From: Gammaproteobacteria bacterium
GTDB taxonomy: Bacteria; Pseudomonadota; Gammaproteobacteria; Arenicellales; JAOTYS01
Direction of reading: 5' to 3'
Length of the DNA: 7,131 bases
Assembly (NCBI GenBank): GCA_029861795.1
Contig: JAOTYS010000243.1
Location: 1 to 7,131 of the forward strand
Of the stretch, positions 1-4,470 are shown piece by piece. Made by a program: the position numbers and the translations under genes. The notes under the pieces were generated by a model, which saw only the letters and a list, made by a program, of their open reading frames with translations, had not been told where the DNA came from and did not search any database. Each line of letters begins with the position of its first letter. Within the stretch, counting starts at the first letter, position 1.

Positions 1-1
1 C

Positions 2-301
2 CGCGGCAGCCAGTATACGAGCGATGATTTTCGCGAGGAGCTTGAGAAGCATGGGATTCAATGCAGTATGAGCGCCCGGGGCAACTGTTACGACAATGCG
101 GTCATCGAGAGTTTCTTTGGGCTACTCAAGCGCGAGCGAGTCAATCGCGTACGCTACCGAACTCGAGACGAGGCTCGGGCCGATGTGTTCGATTACATCG
201 AGTGCTTTTACAATCGAAAACGCCGCCACGGCTATCTCGGTAACATCAGCCCGGCAACTTTCGAGGAGCGGACAAGCGGTCTTTACCAAACCGTCCATTA
301 A
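2..301 (+). CDS. IS3-family transposase OrfB, C-terminal part (partial, 5' end outside window)
   Basis: Read from base 2, the frame is open from the window edge and encodes about 99 residues of the C-terminal half of an rve-type DDE integrase domain. It begins with RGSQYTS, the residues that follow the second catalytic Asp in IS3-family OrfB; that Asp codon lies just outside the window. Then come GNCYDNAVIESFF, which carries the catalytic Glu, and LLKRERVNR. The conserved tail YNRKRRHGYLGNISPATFE ends at a TAA stop. OrfB, normally made by -1 frameshifting from orfA, cuts and joins the element's ends. No frameshift or premature stop is seen in this part, so the element may be intact upstream. 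An internal ATG at 68 is not the true start. Family assignment is secure; the exact group (IS3 group) is a recollection from the motif pattern. Confidence 0.93.
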   Translation, partial: RGSQYTSDDFREELEKHGIQCSMSARGNCYDNAVIESFFGLLKRERVNRVRYRTRDEARADVFDYIECFYNRKRRHGYLGNISPATFEERTSGLYQTVH

Positions 302-302
302 A

Positions 303-316
303 CCGGGGCAAAACCA
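303..316 (+). repeat. probable right terminal inverted repeat of the IS3-family element
   Basis: CCGGGGCAAAACCA lies directly after the orfB stop and ends in CA, as expected for an IS3-family right end. Its partner at the left end is outside the window, so this rests on position and composition only. Confidence 0.5.
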
Positions 317-359
317 ATCTCCTCTATAGCGGACATACACGACGGCGTTGCAAAACCCA

Positions 360-390
360 AATTCAATTAGTCTGTGCACTCAATTGAATT
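360..390. repeat. 9-bp AT-rich inverted repeat (AATTCAATT / AATTGAATT), 13-nt loop
   Basis: AATTCAATT at 360-368 is the exact reverse complement of AATTGAATT at 382-390, with 13 bases between. It lies 44 bases past the presumed IS end, in DNA with no convincing gene. It could be a weak hairpin or a protein-binding dyad; no T-run follows, so it is not a standard terminator. Confidence 0.5.
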
Positions 391-512
391 ACTGCATCAT
401 ACCCGTTGCAGATATTCGTTCTGAAGATTCTCTATCACAGGTGTCACCGCGCCTTTTTATTGTAACGGAACGACGTCTACTATGCAGAACTCGACAACTA
501 ACTGCAGACAAA

Positions 513-541
513 TGGACACGTGGTGAATACACAGATACTGT
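513..541 (+). promoter_or_regulatory. candidate sigma70 promoter for the 597 gene
   Basis: TGGACA (513-518; five of six match TTGACA) is followed after exactly 17 bases by TACTGT (536-541; a weaker -10). Transcription would start near 548 and leave about 50 bases of leader. A perfect 10-bp palindrome, CTCACGTGAG (548-557), falls at the predicted start site and could be an operator. Only sequence resemblance supports this. Confidence 0.35.
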
Positions 542-596
542 GGATAGCTCACGTGAGTGAATGGCAGGGGATACAACCAGTTTAGGAGCGCGATAA

Positions 597-854
597 GTGA
601 CTGAAGACGATAAGGTGCTGGAAGTTTGTAAAATTCTGACAGAATGGAATCCTCTGGGCGCGAGGGCAGACACCGTTAAAGATCTCAATGATTACGAGAT
701 CGAGGCCCGGGATATCTTGTGGGCGATGGACCTTCATGGAGACACAGTGAAGAAAGCGGTTGCCACGGTTTTAGAGCAGGCGTTCAATATCGAGCTCGAC
801 GACTTCGAGCTCGAGCGCTACGGCAAGAGAATAGCAGCGCTCCTAGACGATTAG
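597..854 (+). CDS. small acidic protein, DUF1871-like, function unknown
   Basis: This ORF encodes 85 residues from a GTG start. AGGAG at 584-588 sits 8 bases upstream, which makes GTG the convincing start; no better in-frame ATG is near. The protein is acidic and predicted mostly helical, with no signal peptide or membrane segment. The N-terminal stretch KILTEWNPLG (residues 12-21), followed by a D-Y-E segment (32-34) and a helical C-terminus ending in GKRIAALLDD, resembles DUF1871 proteins (the Bacillus YugE type, 'EWDPxG'). That match is from memory and has not been searched. No function is known for such proteins; some similar small acidic proteins occur as immunity-like or accessory factors, but nothing here shows that. 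It ends 63 bases before the YecA-like gene with no terminator between, so the two are probably co-transcribed. Confidence 0.75.
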   Translation: MTEDDKVLEVCKILTEWNPLGARADTVKDLNDYEIEARDILWAMDLHGDTVKKAVATVLEQAFNIELDDFELERYGKRIAALLDD

Positions 855-917
855 GTCGAACACTGCTGTCACAAAAGCGATTCAGAAACAACGCACTCAC
901 CGCTCGTCAGTCTGCCC

Positions 918-1625
918 ATGCCACTACCCGATTCTGTATCCTTGACCGACGACGATTACGATTTCCTCGAATCGGTGTTGGATAGTTTGAAGAGCGCAAA
1001 TGCCATGAATCTGGAAATGGTTGATGGATTGTTCGCCGCCTTGATCTGTGCCCCGCAGCTGGTCATGCCGAGCCAGTATTTGCCCGAGATCCTGGGCGGT
1101 GAAGACGAAGCTTATGAGAGCCTCGAGCAGGCTGAACGATTCATGACAGCACTCATGGCCCACTGGAACCATATTGCCCACACACTCCAAAACGACGATA
1201 TTTATCTACCCATCTTGCTAGAAGATAGTAACGGTGTTGCCCGGGGCAACGATTGGGCGAAGGGGTTTATCCGGGGTATGGATTTTCACCAAGCGGACTG
1301 GATGGAACTGCTCGACGACGAAGAGCACGGTGGTGCTATGGTGCCGATATTCGCACTGGCCCACGAACACGATCCAGATCCTGAAATGCGCCCCTATCAA
1401 GAACCCATTGACGAGGATCGACGCGAGCACCTTTTGGCGGGGTTGGCGGTCGGAACCAAAAAGGTCCATGACTACTTTGAACCGCACCGGAAGATGGAGG
1501 CTCGTGCGAAAGCAGCAGGGAAAACCTTTCGTCGAGAAGGCCCGAAAACAGGTCGAAATGCGCCGTGTCCATGCGGGTCCGGAAAGAAATACAAGCAGTG
1601 CTGTGGTAAAACCACCCTGCACTAG
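918..1625 (+). CDS. YecA/UPF0149 family protein with C-terminal SEC-C metal-binding motif
   Basis: This 235-residue protein has two parts. Residues ~4-190 match the helical UPF0149 (YgfB/YecA) domain: [16 protein letters not shown] near the start, then the signature-like [13 protein letters not shown] (about residues 34-46) and the [12 protein letters not shown] region (about 117-128). The C-terminus carries a SEC-C motif, [19 protein letters not shown] (residues 212-230), with C217, C219, C228 and C229 as likely metal ligands. The same motif ends SecA. The length is close to E. coli YecA (about 220 residues). SEC-C tails bind zinc or iron, and YecA-type proteins have been linked to ribosome/Sec-associated roles, but a molecular function is not settled. 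The ATG at 918 has no clear Shine-Dalgarno, which fits translation coupled to the gene upstream. A hairpin terminator follows 3 bases after the stop. Confidence 0.93.
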   Translation: MPLPDSVSLTDDDYDFLESVLDSLKSANAMNLEMVDGLFAALICAPQLVMPSQYLPEILGGEDEAYESLEQAERFMTALMAHWNHIAHTLQNDDIYLPILLEDSNGVARGNDWAKGFIRGMDFHQADWMELLDDEEHGGAMVPIFALAHEHDPDPEMRPYQEPIDEDRREHLLAGLAVGTKKVHDYFEPHRKMEARAKAAGKTFRREGPKTGRNAPCPCGSGKKYKQCCGKTTLH

Positions 1626-1628
1626 AGG

Positions 1629-1650
1629 GAACTGCAGCGGCAGTTCTTTT
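1629..1650 (+). terminator. Rho-independent terminator after the YecA-like gene
   Basis: GAACTGC (1629-1635) and GCAGTTC (1640-1646) form a perfect 7-bp stem with a 4-base loop (AGCG), followed directly by TTTT. It begins 3 bases after the TAG stop. Confidence 0.8.
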
Positions 1651-1803
1651 GCATTGCGCCGATGTCTGGTTAGGGCAAAAACAGAAGTACGGTTCAAGAC
1701 TGTCGTAAACCATTTTGCAAAATTAAAGCATCCGTATGGACGACTGCAATAAAGGTTCAAACCGGACGTTCAAATTGATGGTTTTCCAACGTTCATAAGG
1801 TCG

Positions 1804-1819
1804 GGAGTTGGCCAACTCC
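1804..1819. repeat. perfect 16-bp palindrome GGAGTTGGCCAACTCC
   Basis: The two 8-base halves are exact reverse complements with no spacer. It lies about 110 bases upstream of the GFA start codon. It could be a dimeric repressor site or the core of an intergenic repeat; no regulator gene lies next to it. Confidence 0.7.
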
Positions 1820-1869
1820 GGCCGTTCACACATCAGAAACGAACCTCCGGTTCACACTCAAAGCCGCCA

Positions 1870-1898
1870 TTAATTTCCGCGACTACCACGGGTAAAAT
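1870..1898 (+). promoter_or_regulatory. candidate promoter of the GFA-family gene
   Basis: TAAAAT at 1893-1898 is a good -10 match (five of six). The hexamer 17 bases upstream, TTAATT at 1870-1875, matches TTGACA at only three positions. Transcription would start about 25 bases before the start codon. The weak -35 may mean an activator is needed, or that the site is not used. Confidence 0.4.
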
Positions 1899-1929
1899 TA
1901 TCGTTCAAGTCACTACCTAGAGGTTGACC

Positions 1930-2349
1930 ATGACAAACAAACAAGTAGCTGGAAGCTGCTTTTGCGGGGCAGTGCAGTTCACTATCGAACTCCCTACTTT
2001 GTTTTGCGGACATTGCCATTGCAGCATGTGCCGGCGTCCACACGGCGCGGCGTTTGTCACCTGGACTGCAGTACCTCCCGACCAACTGACCATCACCGCC
2101 GGCGAAGATCGGATAGCACGGTATCAGAGCTCCGCGAATGGTACGCGTAGTTTCTGCAGTAACTGCGGCAGCCAGCTATTTTGCCAGGTGGAAGAAGGCG
2201 TGGTTGACATCGCTATGGCTGCGTTGCACGGCCCCATCGATCGGCTACCTGAGGAGCATTACTACTACGATTCACGCGCCAACTGGATAGAAATCAACGA
2301 CAATCTGCCCAAACTTGGCGGTGCGGACGGCATGCAACCACCCGATTGA
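1930..2349 (+). CDS. GFA-family protein (glutathione-dependent formaldehyde-activating enzyme / CENP-V fold)
   Basis: This 139-residue soluble protein has the GFA/CENP-V zinc-binding layout: GSCFCGAVQF near the N-terminus (C10, C12), HCHCSMCRRPHGAAF (C29, C31, C34), and FCSNCGSQLF (C76, C79). In the family, the C-x-C pair with the later C-x2-C pair forms a structural zinc site, and the CxCxxC cluster forms a second site. The founding member, Gfa of Paracoccus, speeds S-hydroxymethylglutathione formation. Most short bacterial paralogues like this one are uncharacterised, so formaldehyde handling is a family label and not shown here; no formaldehyde dehydrogenase lies nearby. The frame could start at a TTG (1924), but AGAGG (1919-1923) lies 6 bases before ATG 1930 and abuts the TTG, so 1930 is chosen. 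It appears monocistronic, and one copy of the dispersed repeat begins 19 bases after its stop. Confidence 0.93.
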   Translation: MTNKQVAGSCFCGAVQFTIELPTLFCGHCHCSMCRRPHGAAFVTWTAVPPDQLTITAGEDRIARYQSSANGTRSFCSNCGSQLFCQVEEGVVDIAMAALHGPIDRLPEEHYYYDSRANWIEINDNLPKLGGADGMQPPD

Positions 2350-2368
2350 AGCACGAAATGACTTCTTG

Positions 2369-2466
2369 GGGTCGATGGCATAGATCAGCGTCGAGGATCG
2401 ACCTGGGCTGCTCTCCGCCCGCTAGCAGACATCCAAGCCACAGGTGCAGGCGGCAACCGTCGGCCA
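2369..2466 (+). repeat. dispersed intergenic repeat, copy 1 (98 bp)
   Basis: This segment matches 4033-4131 in the same orientation along its full length, with six mismatches and one single-base gap (about 93% identity). It contains an imperfect hairpin: GTCGA (2390-2394), loop GGA, TCGAC (2398-2402), extended by CAGC/GCTG (2386-2389 with 2407-2410) across a 4-base bulge. It has no coding character. It sits just downstream of the GFA stop. A short, structured, non-coding intergenic repeat of this sort could be a MITE-like or REP-like element. Confidence 0.85.
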
Positions 2467-2559
2467 CAACCGGTCATTCGTGTCGAGTTAAACTTTAAGT
2501 ACTCCTACCTAATTCATCTCTACTAGACACTATCAATCCGGTCGGAGTATGTTCGAGTT

Positions 2560-2751
2560 ATGTTCGGCATTCGAGAATGGCTTGAATCCATTGGCCTTGG
2601 CCACTACGCGGATGCGTTCGAAGAAAACGCGGTTGACGTAGCCATTGTCCCGAAGCTGACAGAAGACCACTTGAAAGGCCCCCAGAGCGCCGGGAATAGC
2701 TGTTCGCGCTCTCCGATCTTTTTGGAAATGGCAGAACAAACTGAAGTTTAA
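2560..2751 (+). pseudogene. frameshifted, truncated SAM-domain remnant (N-terminus of a signalling-cyclase-type protein)
   Basis: The first ~41 residues, starting MFGIREWLESIGLGHYADAF and running on to KLTEDHLKG, are a clear sterile alpha motif (SAM) domain. They closely resemble the N-terminus of bacterial SAM-containing adenylate/guanylate cyclases (SAM, cyclase, then AAA/TPR regions). After LTEDHLK the similarity leaves this frame. The third frame (from 2679) reads PPERRE, a TAG stop at 2697, then LFALSDLFGNG, which looks like the last SAM helix ('RRKLLxALSDLF'). The copy therefore carries a frameshift or small deletion plus a nonsense codon, and everything downstream (cyclase, ATPase and repeat regions) is missing. 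In the original frame, translation stops at 2751 after unrelated residues. A short SAM-only peptide could in principle be made, but the decayed final helix argues against function. Confidence 0.72.
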
Positions 2752-2759
2752 AGCTTGCA

Positions 2760-2800
2760 GGCTGGTTAGTGATCGTATGATCTACGGTCGCTAACCGGCC
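2760..2800. repeat. strong 41-nt hairpin (16-bp stem, 9-nt loop)
   Basis: Bases 2760-2775 pair fully with 2785-2800, leaving loop 2776-2784. On the plus-strand transcript all 16 positions pair, three of them as G-U wobbles. The stem core is GGTTAGTGATCG / CGGTCGCTAACC. It lies 9 bases after the SAM-remnant stop. No U-run follows, so it is not a standard intrinsic terminator. The G-U compensated pairing suggests selection at the RNA level, or a decayed inverted repeat. Confidence 0.65.
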
Positions 2801-2911
2801 AGGTCCGGTCCTTCATGTCAAGGCTCCCGAACCGCCGCTCAATACTCACAAGCGGGGATTTTTGCGATCTAGGACTTTGCCCACCCACGACCCCAACTGG
2901 CCATTTCGGCA

Positions 2912-2986
2912 CCTTGTCGTGCCGTTACGGATCGTATTAAAACCCGATACTGTGTAGGGCTTCCCGTTGCAGGTGCTGAAGAGATA
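2912..2986 (-). pseudogene. possible tyrosine-recombinase (phage-type integrase) fragment
   Basis: On the minus strand a frame open from 3061 to 2846 contains YLFSTCNGKPYTVSGFNTI near its middle. This resembles the segment just before the catalytic H-x-L-R box of many phage-type tyrosine recombinases ('LFxTRxGxPYTxSGFxxxWxR'). The residues after it do not continue the family, and no HxLR or catalytic Tyr is seen, so at most a short scrap survives. The match is short and from memory; chance resemblance is possible. Confidence 0.3.
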
Positions 2987-3134
2987 AAGGCTGCCGAAAT
3001 ACGTGGTTAGTTTTGCTAACCTAGGCTTTGAGTCCCATCGTCGCTGAGGTTGAAAAGGCACAGGTGGAGCGTATCGGATTTTCGAGATCCACTAAATATT
3101 GCCTTGATACACGCCATCAGCAAACCTTGGGGCA

Positions 3135-3587
3135 TCAAGTGCGCATGCCGCATTTTGCTAAATCGGTTATGACGCCCTCGAAAATGTTTTTGTGTTTGAA
3201 TTCCTTGACTTCTACGTCACGGCGCAGTTGGTCCAGTTCGTCAAGGCTGAGATTCAGACTCGACAAACGGTCTCTGGCTACAGAACCTAGGTCTCTGACG
3301 CCCATCAAATAAAGTGCGGATAGAATCGAAAAGAAAGCAAAAATCCAAACAACAAAAGACAAGGCATAAGGTATGGAAATCTGCATCCATGGCTCAATAA
3401 CATCTAACTCAAGCCATTTCGTAAGGTCTAGTGTCAAGAAAAATGCAAAGACGCCCAACGTTGCGGAAGCCACAAACACCAATACCGCTGTGCCCTTGTG
3501 TAGGTTCTTGTAATTGTCAGTATCTTTCAATACAGAGAGCGCATAGTCTGTTTTTCTCGCACCTGTGGACGTGTCTTTAGTATCCAT
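3135..3587 (-). CDS. two-TM membrane protein of unknown function
   Basis: I do not recognise the family of this 150-residue protein. It has a hydrophilic N-terminus (~30 residues, charged, no signal peptide), a first membrane segment at about 33-53 (AVLVFVASATLGVFAFFLTL), a short acidic loop, and a second at about 72-95 (IPYALSFVVWIFAFFSILSALYLM). A charged helical C-terminal tail of ~55 residues follows; its SSLNLSLDELDQLRRDVEVKEF stretch could form a coiled coil. Both ends would lie on the same side of the inner membrane. The ATG at 3587 opens the frame, but only a weak ribosome site precedes it. The gene seems more AT-rich than its neighbours and stands alone between decayed or gene-free DNA, which fits recent acquisition. 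It may act as an accessory or immunity-like membrane protein, but nothing in the sequence shows that. Confidence 0.68.
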   Translation of the reverse strand: MDTKDTSTGARKTDYALSVLKDTDNYKNLHKGTAVLVFVASATLGVFAFFLTLDLTKWLELDVIEPWMQISIPYALSFVVWIFAFFSILSALYLMGVRDLGSVARDRLSSLNLSLDELDQLRRDVEVKEFKHKNIFEGVITDLAKCGMRT

Positions 3588-4229
3588 CTTGCTTACTCGC
3601 GATGGTCTAACAAAGAAACGATATTATTCTGCCTCTTGGCCAATCAGAAGTGAAATAACACCTACTTATTGAGCGTGGCTTTTCGCCACTTCCGATAAAG
3701 AAGATTAATGATCCGGAGATGCAAGCACAAACACGGATCTCTCGATCCGAAACGCCGGACTTTGTTAGTAACAGCTGTCTGTTCCAGCACACCCGATCAT
3801 CGTCCAAAGCGAAATAGAAAACTGGAGGTTAGGCTACGACAGAGTAACTTGAGTAGCTATGGTGCAAATCAAGATATTACCTAAGCCTAACCACTTGATC
3901 TGACTAGCAAACACCGGATGCTCGCTTTTGACCTGTAAGCACCCGAAATCAAAACTCGCGATTTGGTTCAGGAATGTCCGCTGAGGGGCAAGTTGCAGGT
4001 ATACATCAATCAGGTTACGACAGTCAGCAACTGGGTCGATAGCAGAGATCAGCGTCGAGGATCGACCTGGGCTGCTCTCCGCTCGGTAGCAGAGATCCAA
4101 GCCAAAGGTGTCAGGCGGCAACCGTCGGCCAACTAGGGACCTTCCGAGCGTTGGACCACGCTCTGCGCGGCAAACGGTAGAGTAACAGATGGCGACTTAA
4201 GACCGATTGAAATCGAGATGTAGGTGACC
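3588..4229. other. gene-poor stretch; only the second dispersed repeat copy is recognisable
   Basis: Reading frames here are short, lack good ribosome sites and resemble no family I know. The longest (minus strand, 3834-4121) runs through the dispersed repeat and is taken as spurious. Small dyads exist, such as GTGGC-TTTTC-GCCAC at 3675-3689, without a clear role. The promoter of the minus-strand membrane gene probably lies in its first ~150 bases but is not evident. Confidence 0.5.
4033..4131 (+). repeat. dispersed intergenic repeat, copy 2 (99 bp)
   Basis: This is a same-orientation copy of the repeat at 2369-2466, with six substitutions and one inserted T. The 32-base stretch starting at AGATCAGCG and the last ~20 bases are identical in both copies, and the GTCGA-GGA-TCGAC hairpin is kept unchanged. 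The flanking bases differ between copies, so the boundaries are sharp to within a few bases. Confidence 0.85.
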
Positions 4230-4391
4230 ATGAATACTGAGTTACTTTCCAACGATCTGGCTACACTAGATGCCTTGGATAGTGCGGACATCTCTTGTAG
4301 GCCGTCCTTGCGAATAGCCCAGCATACGAATTTTCGCTGCATGCTGGTGGTACGGTGCAGAGTGGATGACCTCAAAGAAGGCGGGGTTTGA
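4230..4391 (+). CDS. possible small ORF, 53 codons, unknown
   Basis: An ATG at 4230 is preceded by TAGGTGACC, which resembles the extended Shine-Dalgarno (AGGTGA at 4222-4227). It opens a 53-codon frame ending in TGA at 4389-4391. The product begins MNTELLSNDLATLDALDSAD, a mildly acidic start, and ends RCRVDDLKEGGV. It matches no family I recognise and has three cysteines without a clear motif. It could be a real small protein, a gene remnant, or chance; the ribosome site is its only support. The promoter of the downstream channel gene starts 11 bases after its stop. Confidence 0.3.
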   Translation: MNTELLSNDLATLDALDSADISCRPSLRIAQHTNFRCMLVVRCRVDDLKEGGV

Positions 4392-4401
4392 GAAAGCATG
4401 A

Positions 4402-4430
4402 TGAACATTCAAAGAAAAACTGTTTATAAT
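4402..4430 (+). promoter_or_regulatory. sigma70-type promoter of the repeat-TM channel gene
   Basis: A consensus -10, TATAAT (4425-4430), lies 17 bases after TGAACA (4402-4407; four of six match TTGACA). Transcription would begin near 4437, giving a leader of about 35 bases that contains the strong ribosome site. Confidence 0.7.
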
Positions 4431-4457
4431 TCCTAATCCACAATTTTTCTACCCCAC

Positions 4458-4465
4458 TAAGGAGG
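4458..4465 (+). promoter_or_regulatory. strong ribosome binding site deciding the channel gene start
   Basis: TAAGGAGG is a full match to the 16S rRNA tail. It lies 2 bases before a GTG (4468), 5 before ATG 4471 and 8 before ATG 4474. The spacing rules out the GTG and favours 4471 or 4474. Confidence 0.8.
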
Positions 4466-4470
4466 TTGTG

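Larger units (their letters stand above)
1..316 (+). mobile_element. IS3-family insertion sequence, right (3') end only
   Basis: The window opens inside an IS3-family element. It contains the end of the OrfB transposase, followed 2 bases later by a GC-rich tract (CCGGGGCAAAACCA, 303-316) typical of the terminal inverted repeat just after orfB in this family. The CA at 315-316 matches the usual TG...CA termini. The left end, orfA and most of orfB lie outside the window, so neither the inverted repeat pair nor a target-site duplication can be confirmed. The exact right boundary is inferred and could be off by a few bases. Confidence 0.75.
1651..1929. other. intergenic region with dyads and clustered GTTCA pentamers; no gene seen
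   Basis: No reading frame here looks like a protein. The stretch is unusually patterned. GTTCA occurs seven times on the plus strand (1692, 1755, 1768, 1791, 1824, 1850, 1903). There is a perfect 16-bp palindrome at 1804-1819 and a small hairpin GAACC-TCC-GGTTC at 1841-1853. It probably holds the promoter of the GFA gene and may be an intergenic repeat element, but I cannot assign it to a named family. Confidence 0.5.

Noticed and set aside
348..560. 70-codon plus-strand frame downstream of the IS end
   Set aside because: No ribosome site, no recognisable motif, and it overlaps the AT-rich dyad and the candidate promoter of the next gene.
3675..3689. Small hairpin GTGGC-TTTTC-GCCAC
   Set aside because: Only a 5-bp stem, no T-run, and not at the end of any gene.
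3607..3807. 66-codon minus-strand frame upstream of the two-TM gene
   Set aside because: No ribosome site or known motif; composition looks random.
3834..4121. 95-codon minus-strand frame
   Set aside because: It runs through most of the dispersed non-coding repeat, lacks a ribosome site, and has no family resemblance.
4133..4408. 91-codon minus-strand frame
   Set aside because: Antisense to the 4230-4391 frame, serine-rich low-information composition, no ribosome site, and it starts inside the channel promoter.
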